Shown here: piece after piece, positions 1 to 7,535 of the stretch
Layout: each line of letters opens with the position of its first letter
How positions within the stretch are numbered: the stretch's first letter is position 1
Assembly: GCF_905187505.1 (NCBI RefSeq)
Contig: NZ_CAJJIC010000084.1
Span: forward strand, 1-10,694
Source: an uncultured Mailhella sp.
GTDB taxonomy: Bacteria; Desulfobacterota; Desulfovibrionia; Desulfovibrionales; Desulfovibrionaceae
Direction: 5' to 3'
Length of the DNA stretch: 10,694 bases
Notes under the pieces: model-generated
Databases searched by the model: none
What the model saw: only the letters and a program-made list of their open reading frames with translations
What the model was told of the DNA's origin: nothing
Translations under genes and position numbers: made by a program

Positions 1-116
1 GGAAAAGTACCTCTGATCGTGGAGTTCAAGATCGAGCGTACCGACCTGTCCCTGGATGGACGCCGATGCCAAAGCCGGTTACGCTTCAAGTTCCCCCCAA
101 CGTCATCGGCAGGTGA
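1..116 (+). other. possible 3' end of an upstream gene (uncertain frame)
   Basis: Reading from base 1 gives GKVPLIVEFKIERTDLSL, which looks like real coding sequence (a K-x-P-hydrophobic-x-E-x-x-x-E-R strand, as seen near the C-terminus of some thiamine-diphosphate enzymes). This frame does not stop before running into the next gene. Another frame (from base 3) ends with VTLQVPPNVIGR and a TGA at 114-116, right inside the ribosome binding site of the next gene, where an upstream stop would be expected. One explanation is an upstream gene whose end is frameshifted. Another is that one of the two frames is chance. The enzyme resemblance is weak and I would not assign a function. Confidence 0.25.
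111..116 (+). promoter_or_regulatory. ribosome binding site for the GntR regulator
   Basis: AGGTGA sits five bases before the ATG at 122. It decides for this start over the in-frame ATG at 56, which would add 22 residues with no recognisable family character and has no good Shine-Dalgarno sequence. Confidence 0.6.
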
Positions 117-121
117 AGAGC

Positions 122-778
122 ATGGCAGGAAATCCCACGATAAAATCCCTCCAGGCCTACGCTCTCATTCGCGAACTCATCCTCCGGGGAGAACTTCTGC
201 CGGGGACGCGTCTGGTACTGACCGATCTGGAGGAAAGACTCAACGTGGGGCGCGGCCCCATACGCGAAGCGATCATGCGGCTCGACCGTTCGGGTCTCAT
301 CCAGAATCTCCCCTACAAGGGCGCCGTAGTGGCCGCGCTGCCCGGCATGCGGGAAATTCAGCACATCTATGACGTTCGCGTTCAGCTCGAGTGCATTCTT
401 GCGGCAGAGGCCATGAATCTCGCAGGAGAAAAAGAATGCGCCGAGCTTGAAACCATGCTCCGCGGCATGGAAGAAGGATTGTCCGACGGCGTCCGCCATC
501 TTCATCCCGACCGGGAGTTTCACTACGCGCTGTACAGAATGTCCGGCATGCCCCATCTTCTCAACACGGCGGCCGTTCTCGCGGATCATGTGGAAATCTT
601 TCTGAACAGCCGCTACTGCGGCGTGCAGGATCAGAAAACTCTCATGGAGCAGCTCAGGGACATTCTGCAGGCCTTTCGAGAAAAGGATGCCCCCAGGCTC
701 TGCGCAGCCTTGAAAAAAAACATTCTCAGCAGCCTTGAGCTCATACGCCGGGAGATGGAACGCACAGGCAAAACGTAA
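122..778 (+). CDS. FadR-subfamily GntR transcriptional regulator
   Basis: A 218-residue DNA-binding regulator. Residues about 6-71 form the GntR winged helix: the recognition segment is RGPIREAIMRL (44-54) and the wing ends in KGAVVA (66-71). Residues about 79-210 fit the all-helical FCD effector domain, which in this family usually binds a carboxylic acid through a metal held by Asp and three His. Here Asp130 and His134 (DREFH) are present, but the two later ligand positions read Gln177 (EQLRDI, usually EHRAI) and Asn200 (KKNI, usually RAHI). Metal-assisted ligand binding may therefore be altered or lost. Its target is unknown. The gene lies on the same strand as the znu genes but is separated from them by 510 bases, so a link to zinc is unlikely. 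It probably regulates the genes to its left, outside the window. Confidence 0.88.
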   Translation: MAGNPTIKSLQAYALIRELILRGELLPGTRLVLTDLEERLNVGRGPIREAIMRLDRSGLIQNLPYKGAVVAALPGMREIQHIYDVRVQLECILAAEAMNLAGEKECAELETMLRGMEEGLSDGVRHLHPDREFHYALYRMSGMPHLLNTAAVLADHVEIFLNSRYCGVQDQKTLMEQLRDILQAFREKDAPRLCAALKKNILSSLELIRREMERTGKT

Positions 779-1288
779 GGAAGACGCAGAGATCTTCCCT
801 CCTCACAGAGAAGGAGACTCTCGGCTTTTCGACCTCCGGCGCCGCAGCCGGGCGGAACATCGATGGACGAAATCCGCCAGACCGAAGAACCGCCCCGAAC
901 ATCCCTGATCGTGTCTTCGGCCGCACGGAGAAAGGCCCGTCCTTGCCCGGCAAAGCTCCGACCCGATGCCGTGACAAGGTTCCTCTTCTCGAGGCCGCCC
1001 CTGAGTTCTGAAAACATCCGTCCGACGGCCTCCAAGGCTTCTCCCCTTTACCTGCTGCGTAAAATACGTATCATTTTTCCGTCAATGCCGACGCAAATTT
1101 TTGCGTCTCCTTCTCTTCCGGCGATGCGCCGTCCTGTCGAGACTTGACAGAGGCGCCCGTTAAAGCTTCTTTTGTTCTCCGGCCGCGTCCGTTGCGCACG
1201 ACATGCCATGTCCCCGCCGCGTTCAGCGTCCCTGCCGCCGCACGGCCACACTCAACGGGAACAGTTTCCCTTCCTCCCAGGATCGCTC
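779..1288. other. intergenic region between gntR-type gene and znuA
   Basis: There are 510 bases without a convincing gene. Open frames exist on both strands (for example 863-1147 on +, 631-1035 on -), but their products are Arg/Pro/Ser-rich, have no family character and lack good start sites. A short hairpin (GGAAGA 779-784 with TCTTCC 793-798) follows the regulator stop but has no T-run, so it is not a clear terminator. An AT-richer patch at 1047-1107 carries the probable promoter and operator of the znu operon. Confidence 0.6.
1047..1107 (+). promoter_or_regulatory. candidate promoter and operator of the znuACB operon
   Basis: TTTACC (1047-1052), a 16-base spacer and TATCAT (1069-1074) make a passable sigma-70 promoter. 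The perfect 8-bp palindrome ATACGTAT (1064-1071) overlaps the -10. A second palindrome, GACGCAAATTTTTGCGTC (1090-1107), with 8-bp arms and a 2-base centre, sits just downstream of the expected start site. This is a good place for a repressor, and Zur is the expected zinc-responsive one. I cannot match either palindrome to a known Zur site for this group. The leader to znuA would be about 200 bases. Confidence 0.35.
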
Positions 1289-2183
1289 ATGAAAATCGTT
1301 TTTTCTCTTCTGCTCTGCCTTGCGCTGGGCATTGCCTCGCCCGCCCTTGCTTCCGGCAGAGAACTTGTGGCTTCCGTCTTCCCCGTATGGCTTCTGCTCA
1401 GGCAGGTGGCAAGAGACGTGCCCGGAACCTCCGTGGGCCTGCTTCTTCCCGCCGGCACGGGCTGCCCGCACGACTACTCCATGACGCCGCAGGACAGACT
1501 CGCTCTCGCCCGGGCCGACGTCCTCGTCATCAACGGGCTCGGGCTGGAAAGCTTTCTCGGGGAGCCTGCAAAAATGTCGCAGCTCATGAAGGACGACGCC
1601 GTCATCATCGACATTTCAAGCCGCGTGGACAACCTTCTGCCCGCTGATGACGACGGGCATGAGGGGCACGGACACGACAAGAACCCGCACATCTTCGCAA
1701 GTCCCGCCATGATGGCCCGCATGGCGGAATCGCTGGCCGAACAGCTTGCCGAAAAGGATCCGGAGCACGCCTCCATATATCAGGCCAACGCAAAGCGCGT
1801 GCAGACGCCTCTTCTGAATCTTGCCGACGACTACGCATCACTCGGCCGCAGCATTTCCGGCCGAGGCATCGCTGTGCAGCACAACGTCTTCAGCTATCTG
1901 GCCCGCGACACGGGCCTGACCGTCGACGCCGTGGTGCAGCCCCATGAAGGACAGGAACCTTCCGCACGGGAAATGCTGGATCTGGTGCGCGTGATGCGCG
2001 ACAAAAAGACGGCCGTCGTCGTCACGGAACCCCAGTATCCCGCCCGCACGGGCAGAACTCTTGCCGCCGAGGCCGGCATTCCCTGCATTTCCCTGGACCC
2101 CGTTGCCGGTGGACCGGCCGACGCCCCCGCAGACTATTACCAGACAACCATGCGCGAAAATCTGCGCGTGCTGGAGAACGCTC

Positions 2184-2194
<11 letters not shown>
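1289..2194 (+). CDS. znuA: periplasmic zinc-binding protein of an ABC transporter (ZnuA-like)
   Basis: A 301-residue cluster A-I solute-binding protein that captures Zn(II), or possibly Mn(II), and hands it to the ZnuB permease. Residues 1-21 are a signal peptide (KIVFSLLLCLALGIASPALA, cleavage likely after Ala21). Expected metal ligands are visible: His61 (CPHDY), His134 (NPHIF), His198 (VQHNV) and Asp270 (SLDP). An acidic/His-rich loop at 119-134 (DDDGHEGHGH core) precedes the second ligand. That loop favours zinc over manganese, although it is short compared with some ZnuA proteins. The start at 1289 is chosen because the signal peptide begins there and AGGA lies six bases upstream. The frame is open upstream to 1172, but that extension would bury the signal peptide. 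The stop overlaps the start of znuC, so the genes are cotranscribed. Confidence 0.9.
2173..2176 (+). promoter_or_regulatory. ribosome binding site supporting a TTG start of znuC
   Basis: GGAG inside the end of znuA lies seven bases before TTG at 2184. No in-frame ATG is available between the end of znuA and the first conserved ATPase strand, so TTG is the best start. Confidence 0.55.
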
Positions 2195-2970
<776 letters not shown>

Positions 2971-2978
<8 letters not shown>

Positions 2979-3834
2979 TCTTTCCTGGCTCTTCCATCTG
3001 GCCTCCCTGTTTCCTCTGGACGGCATGGACATGCGCTTCATGCAGCAGGCGCTTGTGGCCCTCGTTCTTCTTGCGCCCATGACGGCGGCTCTCGGCGTTC
3101 AGGTGGTCTGCTACCGCATGGCGTTCTTTTCCGACGCCGTGGGACATTCCGCCTTCGCAGGCGTGGCCATAGGTCTGGTGCTGGGCGTGAATCCCCACAT
3201 TTCCATGCCGCTTTTCGGACTTGCCGTGGGACTCATCATCATGTTCATGCAGCGCTTCAGCGCCCTGCCCTCCGACACCGTCATCGGCGTGGTCTTCTCC
3301 GCCGTGGTGGCTGCCGGCCTTGCCGTGGTGAGCCGCAACAACACCATTGCACGAGACCTTCAGCAGTTTCTCTACGGCGACATCCTTACCATGACCGAAA
3401 CCGACATTCTCTGGCTGCTTGCCCTTTTTGCGGTCTTCGTGCTCTTCCAGATCGTCGCCTTCAACCGCCTGCTCTATGCAAGCACGAGCGGCATCATCGC
3501 CCGGGCGCACCGCGTGCCCGTGGCCCTGTTCGAATACCTTTTTGCCGCGCTGCTTGCACTTGTGGTCATGTTCTCGGTGTGGGGCGTGGGCGTGCTGCTC
3601 GTCACGGCCATGCTCATCGTCCCCGCGGCCTCTGCGCGAAACTTCGCCCGCAGCGCCGGCGGCATGTTCTGGTGGGCCATTCTTGTGAGCCTGAGTTCGG
3701 CCGTGACCGGCCTTGCGCTTTCCGTCCAGCCCTGGATGGGAACCGCCACGGGGGCAACCATCATCCTCGTCAGCTGCGCCTGGTTCGTCGCAAGCGTGGT
3801 GGTCTCATCCGTGCGCAACGAACGCCAGGCATAA
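2971..3834 (+). CDS. znuB: zinc ABC transporter permease (ABC-3 family)
   Basis: A 287-residue, very hydrophobic inner-membrane protein that forms the metal channel. About eight or nine membrane segments can be read. Family hallmarks are FFSDAVGHSAFAG (52-64), LYGDIL (134-139) and the helix GVLLVTAMLIVPAASAR (207-223), which contains the segment facing the ATPase. The C-terminus is short and positively charged (VRNERQA), consistent with a cytoplasmic end. GGAGA at 2958-2962 is a suitable ribosome binding site, eight bases before the ATG. The gene ends the operon, and a strong terminator begins ten bases after its stop. Manganese or iron transport cannot be excluded from the permease alone, but the His-rich loop of the partner binding protein supports zinc. 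Confidence 0.9.
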
Positions 3835-3843
3835 GCCGGAGAC

Positions 3844-3884
3844 GGAGCGTCCCCGCGCGTCCATCAGGGGCGCTCCGCCTTTTT
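3844..3884 (+). terminator. rho-independent terminator of the znu operon
   Basis: GGAGCG (3844-3849), a bulged T and CCCC (3851-3854) pair with GGGG (3867-3870) and CGCTCC (3871-3876). A 12-base loop lies between the arms, and GCC plus five T follow. The T-run is only on the + strand, so it serves znuB. The stop codon of the leftward regulator (3864-3866) lies in the loop, and the 3' arm lies in that gene's last codons. Confidence 0.85.
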
Positions 3885-5372
3885 CTGATACGCATAAAGA
3901 GTGGTGTAATGCACGCCGAGCAGAGCGGCGGCGCCCTTCGGACCGCTGAGGCGGCCGCCCGTTTTTTCCAGAACCAGCGCGACGTAGCGGCTCTTCAGCG
4001 TATCGAGCGTGGGCCAGTCGTCGATGATGCCCCCGGCTCTCGGCTTCTCTTCTCCCTCATCCAGAAAATCAAAGCGCACGAGCCCTTCGTGCTCCCCGGC
4101 CCGGGCGTCGATGACGGCCCGCTCCACCGCGAATTCCAGTTCGCGGACGTTCCCCGGCCAGGGGTAGGACAGTATCCTCTCCATTTCCCCGGCAGGACAC
4201 GCGGGCGGAAAGGGAATGCCCATTTGCTGCGACTTCTTCTGCAGAAAGTAGAGAAACAGCGCGCGGACGTCCTCCTTCCTCTCCCGGAGCGGCGGCACGA
4301 AAATGGGATATACGGCAAGCCGGTAATACAGATCCCTGCGGAACGAGCCCTCCCGGACCATGCGGCGAAGATCCCTGTTGGTGGCGGCTATCAGGCGCAC
4401 GTCCACGGAAATGGCTCTGGAGCTTCCCACGCGCATGATGCTGCGGCTGTCGAGGGCCCGCAGCAGACGGACCTGAGCCGAGAGCGGCAGCTCTCCTATC
4501 TCGTCCAGAAAAAGCGTCCCTCCGGACGCCGCCTCGAAATAGCCCGGACGCGTGGCGCCGGCCCCCGTGAACGCTCCCCGCTCATGGCCGAACAGCTCGC
4601 TGTCGATCAGCGTTTCTGCAATGGCGCCGCAGTTCACCTTGACGAAGGGCCCGTCCTTCCGCGGCGAAAGCGCATGTACGGCATCTGCCACGCTTTCCTT
4701 GCCCACGCCCGATTCGCCGAGAATGAGCACCGTACTCCGCGTGGGAGCCACGCGCGTTACCGCCTGACGCACTCCGGAAAGCGCAGGACAACGCTGGAGC
4801 GCCCCTTCCCCCTCTCCCGACGCGACGAAAAAAGACGACGGAACCAGAGAGGAAAAGCGCTCCCGCAGCGCTTCGCCAAGAGGCTCCGTCAGCTTCTGGA
4901 GCCTGCCGACGAGCGCCTGACCAAAGGCGTTCCGCCTTTCGCTCCAGAAGTGTATCTGGAAAATGTATTCCTCACAGATGAAGAGCGGCAGGCGAATCAT
5001 GGAAGCATAGTGGAAAAGAGGCACCTGCCGGCTCTCGAACACCGCTTCGAGAAAATCGGAATGCCCTTCCAGATCGTTGACGACACAAGGTTCCCGGAGC
5101 TGGTCGGGCAGCAGCATGGGCGGCTCCCTTCCGGGCATGCGCCGCACCACTCCGTATTCCCTCACCCCCGTGTCAGCCACGGGAAAGAACACGCTGAGAT
5201 CCTGCGCCACGCAGATCACATTGATGCGGTCCACGGCCCATGCGTCATGCAGCCGCTGCTGGAGAAGCAAAAGGGCCTTCTCCAGCCCGCCCATGCGGCA
5301 CATGATGCCGCATGAAGCCGCGTCCTGCTCCAAAAGCCTCTCTTCCACATCGCCTTCCATAGACAACGGCAT
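3864..5372 (-). CDS. sigma-54-dependent enhancer-binding transcriptional activator
   Basis: A 502-residue activator with three parts. Residues about 1-175 are a GAF-like sensor of unknown ligand, containing Cys21, Cys25, Cys54, Cys96 and Cys133. Residues about 195-425 are the AAA+ domain: Walker A GESGVGKE (219-226), the sigma-54 contact loop GAFTGA (266-271), Walker B GGTLFLDE (284-291) and WPGNVREL (405-412). Residues about 455-500 are a Fis-type helix-turn-helix (AAALLGVHYTTLYAYQ). There is no receiver domain, so it likely senses a small molecule or redox state directly. The start has GAGGAG six bases upstream. The gene is divergent from the ferredoxin-flavoprotein-transporter operon, which has an exact-match sigma-54 promoter, so it is very probably that operon's activator. 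The inducer is probably the transported compound (inference). Confidence 0.92.
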   Translation of the reverse strand: MPLSMEGDVEERLLEQDAASCGIMCRMGGLEKALLLLQQRLHDAWAVDRINVICVAQDLSVFFPVADTGVREYGVVRRMPGREPPMLLPDQLREPCVVNDLEGHSDFLEAVFESRQVPLFHYASMIRLPLFICEEYIFQIHFWSERRNAFGQALVGRLQKLTEPLGEALRERFSSLVPSSFFVASGEGEGALQRCPALSGVRQAVTRVAPTRSTVLILGESGVGKESVADAVHALSPRKDGPFVKVNCGAIAETLIDSELFGHERGAFTGAGATRPGYFEAASGGTLFLDEIGELPLSAQVRLLRALDSRSIMRVGSSRAISVDVRLIAATNRDLRRMVREGSFRRDLYYRLAVYPIFVPPLRERKEDVRALFLYFLQKKSQQMGIPFPPACPAGEMERILSYPWPGNVRELEFAVERAVIDARAGEHEGLVRFDFLDEGEEKPRAGGIIDDWPTLDTLKSRYVALVLEKTGGRLSGPKGAAALLGVHYTTLYAYQKKAERP

Positions 5373-5408
5373 GGCTCTCTCCTCGAAAATTTCATGCTTT
5401 TTTCTATA

Positions 5409-5438
5409 ATACTATGGAAATTTACGACAACGTGTCAA
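5409..5438 (-). promoter_or_regulatory. candidate sigma-70 promoter of the activator gene
   Basis: On the minus strand, a perfect -35 TTGACA (5438-5433), an 18-base spacer and TAGTAT (5414-5409, four of six matches to the -10 consensus) would start transcription near 5402, about 30 bases before the activator ATG. Confidence 0.5.
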
Positions 5439-5444
5439 GAGACA
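5433..5444. promoter_or_regulatory. candidate activator binding site (TGTC-N4-GACA dyad)
   Basis: TGTCAAGAGACA is a 12-bp dyad about 70 bases upstream of the expected start of the sigma-54 operon. It overlaps the -35 box of the activator's own promoter. GACAAC also occurs twice (5426-5431 and 5441-5446). The position fits an enhancer site that also allows autorepression. No experimental motif is known to me for this regulator. Confidence 0.35.
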
Positions 5445-5480
5445 ACATTATATCCATTTGTTATCACTAATTTTTTATTA

Positions 5481-5496
5481 TGGCATACTTCTTGCT
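5481..5496 (+). promoter_or_regulatory. sigma-54 (-24/-12) promoter of the ferredoxin-flavoprotein-transporter operon
   Basis: TGGCATACTTCTTGCT matches the sigma-54 consensus TGGCAY-N5-TTGCW at every defined base. GG (5482-5483) and GC (5494-5495) have the required spacing. The expected start is near 5507, about 31 bases before the ferredoxin ATG. It lies in an AT-rich divergent intergenic region beside a sigma-54 activator gene, which strongly supports function. Confidence 0.9.
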
Positions 5497-5537
5497 TCCT
5501 GCAAGGTGCATTTCCACTTCAAGCAAGGAGAAATTCC

Positions 5538-5786
5538 ATGCCCCCTGTCATCGATCCCCAAAAATGCGTGGGCTGCGGGACGTGTGCGGACATCTGCAAT
5601 TCCGACATCTTCGTCTTCGACCGCGCCACGGACGCCATTCCCCGCATCAAGTATCCAGACGAATGCTGGCACTGCAACTCCTGCGTCATGGACTGCCCGC
5701 ATCATGCCGTCAGGCTGAACATCCCGCTGAGCTTCATGCTGCTCCATGTCAACGCCGACACGCTCGGCCAGGAGGTAGAACGATGA
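5538..5786 (+). CDS. short AprB-like 2x[4Fe-4S] ferredoxin
   Basis: An 82-residue electron-transfer protein with two complete cluster motifs. The first is C10-V-G-C13-G-T-C16-x3-C20 and the second is C43-W-H-C46-N-S-C49-x3-C53-P. The second motif and its lead-in (YPDECWHCNSC) resemble the APS reductase beta subunit AprB, including the Trp after the first cysteine. The long C-terminal extension that AprB uses to wrap around AprA (total about 140-165 residues) is almost absent; only about 25 residues follow the second cluster. The ATG at 5538 has AAGGAG seven bases upstream. The frame is open upstream, but the sigma-54 promoter lies inside that part, so the longer version is impossible. The stop overlaps the next gene (ATGA), suggesting coupled synthesis of a complex. 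Likely role: carrying electrons to or from the flavoprotein. Confidence 0.9.
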   Translation: MPPVIDPQKCVGCGTCADICNSDIFVFDRATDAIPRIKYPDECWHCNSCVMDCPHHAVRLNIPLSFMLLHVNADTLGQEVER

Positions 5787-7465
5787 TCCCCGTATCCCGC
5801 ATTCTGGAAGCCGACGTGGCCATCGTCGGCGGAGGCATAGGCGGCGCCATGGCGGCCATATCCGCGGCGGAAAGCGGCGCAAAGCGGGTACTCGTCCTGG
5901 AAAAATGCCATACCCGGCGTTCCGGCTCGGGGGCTTCCGGCAACGATCACTTCGTCTGCTACATTCCCGAGGTCCACGGCGACGACGTGGAACCGCTGCT
6001 CGATCTCATGATGCACAGCTTCGTGGGTCTCGGCAAGGACAGGCAGCTCATCCGCCTTCAGCTTCTTGAGAGCTTCGATCTCGTCAAGAAATGGGAATCG
6101 TGGGGCATCGACATGAGGCCGCTCGGTCACTGGAACTTCCAAGGACACACCCTTCCCGGCATGCCCTGTCCCTTCCTCAAGATGAACGGCAGAAACCAGA
6201 AAAAAGTCCTGGCCGAGCAGATGAACAAGCACGGCGTCTCGGTGCTCAACCATCATCCCGTCGTGGAACTGGCCACGGAAAACGGCCGCATCTGCGGAGC
6301 TCTGGCCCTGGACACAAGCAGGGAAGAACCTTCCTTCGTGCTCGTCAAGGCTCCCAACGTCATCATCGCCACCGGTCTCACGCATCGTCTCTACGTCAAC
6401 GCCACCACTCCCAACTTTCTGTTCAACACCTCCCACTGCCCGAACAACGCCGGCGGTCAGGCGCTGGGCTGGCGGGCCGGCGCTGCCATGGTGAACATGG
6501 AACTGCCCTTCTGCCACGCGGGAACCAAGTATTTCCAGCGCGCGGGCAAGGGAACGTGGATCGGCGTGTACCGCTATCCCGACGGGACCCCCCTCGGCCC
6601 CTTCGTCACGAAGCCCGACCCGAAATACGGCGATCCCACGTCCGACGTATGGAACACGGCCTTCCTCGACGTCATGGCGAACGGTCGCGGCCCCGCCTAT
6701 CTGGACTGCTCGCAGAACACGCCGGAAAACCTCGCCTACATGCGCAAGGCCATGTTCGACGAAGGACTTTCCGCGCTGCTCGACTACATGGACGACAAGG
6801 GCATAGATCCGGCCCGGCACGCCGTGGAATTCACCCGCTTCGAGCCCATACTCATGGGCCGTGGCCTGGACGTGGACAAGGACGGCCGCACCACGCTCTC
6901 CGGCCTGTACGCGGCGGGCGACGTTTCGGGCAACTTCGGCAGCGGCGTGGCCTTCGCCGCATGGCTGGGCTGGCGCGCAGGCAGGGCGGCCGCCAGCGAC
7001 GTTCCGGCTCTCTCCGCAACGCCTCTTGAACAGAATCCCGCCATCGAGGCCAAAATGCGTCAGCTCTCCTCGTTCATGGAGCGCTCCAACGGCACGGACT
7101 GGAAGGATGCCAACATCGCGCTCACCCAGATCATGAGCGACTATGCGGCCGTGGGCCCGTATCATGTGCGCTCCGCCACGCTGCTCCACGCCGGTCTCGC
7201 CTATCTGAAGCAGCTTCGCGCCGAAACCGACGCCCTCCTCCGCACCACGACCGCCCATGAGCTCATGCGCGCATCAGAGGTGCTCGATCTGTTCGACTGC
7301 GCCGAAGCCATCATGCATTCCGCCCTGGAACGCAAAGAAAGCCGCGGCCTGCACAAGCGCGCCGACTACACCTTCACCAATCCGCTTCTTTCCACCAAGA
7401 TGCTGGACATCTTCAAAAAAGATGACGGAAGCGTGGTCACCGCCTGGCGCGACATGCGCATCTAG
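5783..7465 (+). CDS. FAD-dependent oxidoreductase of the AprA / fumarate reductase flavoprotein superfamily, substrate unknown
   Basis: A 560-residue flavoprotein without signal peptide, so cytoplasmic. The N-terminal FAD Rossmann motif is VAIVGGGIGGAMAA (12-25) with acidic Glu40 (VLEK) for the ribose. NVIIATGLT (192-200) and GLYAAGDVSGNFGSGVA (374-390) are the later FAD-contacting motifs. The C-terminal helical part carries ERKESRGLHKRADY (516-529), typical of the family. Hand comparison with remembered AprA sequences shows similarity over RRSG (45-48) and WESWGI (104-109). The AprA catalytic SPHKF insertion after the AAGD motif is absent, as is the Arg-bearing RFKDGYGP segment. The fumarate reductase NRLGG motif is also missing. 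It is therefore probably neither APS nor fumarate reductase. The start overlaps the ferredoxin stop, and GGAGG lies seven bases upstream. Whether it reduces or oxidises its substrate cannot be read from sequence. Confidence 0.88.
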   Translation: MIPVSRILEADVAIVGGGIGGAMAAISAAESGAKRVLVLEKCHTRRSGSGASGNDHFVCYIPEVHGDDVEPLLDLMMHSFVGLGKDRQLIRLQLLESFDLVKKWESWGIDMRPLGHWNFQGHTLPGMPCPFLKMNGRNQKKVLAEQMNKHGVSVLNHHPVVELATENGRICGALALDTSREEPSFVLVKAPNVIIATGLTHRLYVNATTPNFLFNTSHCPNNAGGQALGWRAGAAMVNMELPFCHAGTKYFQRAGKGTWIGVYRYPDGTPLGPFVTKPDPKYGDPTSDVWNTAFLDVMANGRGPAYLDCSQNTPENLAYMRKAMFDEGLSALLDYMDDKGIDPARHAVEFTRFEPILMGRGLDVDKDGRTTLSGLYAAGDVSGNFGSGVAFAAWLGWRAGRAAASDVPALSATPLEQNPAIEAKMRQLSSFMERSNGTDWKDANIALTQIMSDYAAVGPYHVRSATLLHAGLAYLKQLRAETDALLRTTTAHELMRASEVLDLFDCAEAIMHSALERKESRGLHKRADYTFTNPLLSTKMLDIFKKDDGSVVTAWRDMRI

Positions 7466-7470
7466 CCTTC

Positions 7471-7501
7471 CGGCCGCCCGGGACACGAAGCCGGGCGGCC
7501 G
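7471..7501 (+). other. strong intergenic hairpin without T-run
   Basis: CGGCCGCCCGG (7471-7481) pairs perfectly with CCGGGCGGCCG (7491-7501) around a nine-base loop. No T-run follows on the + strand, so it is not a standard terminator. Lying between the flavoprotein and the transporter, it may protect or process the mRNA and so set different expression levels (inference). Confidence 0.6.
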
Positions 7502-7535
7502 CCTCCCGGCTGAAACGACGCCAAAGGATCATCTC

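Noticed and set aside
779..798. Hairpin after the GntR gene as a terminator
   Set aside because: Only a six-bp stem and no following T-run.
863..1147. Small rightward open frame in the 510-base gap
   Set aside because: Low-complexity Arg/Pro/Ser composition, no good Shine-Dalgarno sequence, and it runs through the likely znu promoter.
3579..5315. Long rightward open frame opposite the activator
   Set aside because: Its product is Arg/His/Pro-rich with no family character. It is the antisense of a gene with intact AAA+ and Fis motifs.
5394..5537. N-terminal extension of the ferredoxin
   Set aside because: The extension covers the sigma-54 promoter and its start would precede the transcription start.
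5702..7258. Long leftward open frame opposite the flavoprotein
   Set aside because: A GC-rich shadow: Gly/His/Val-rich product, no motif, no ribosome binding site, and it overlaps a clear gene.
5538..7465. Calling the ferredoxin-flavoprotein pair true APS reductase (aprBA)
   Set aside because: The flavoprotein is too short and lacks the catalytic segments expected of AprA, the ferredoxin lacks the AprB tail, and the neighbours are not sulfate-activation genes.
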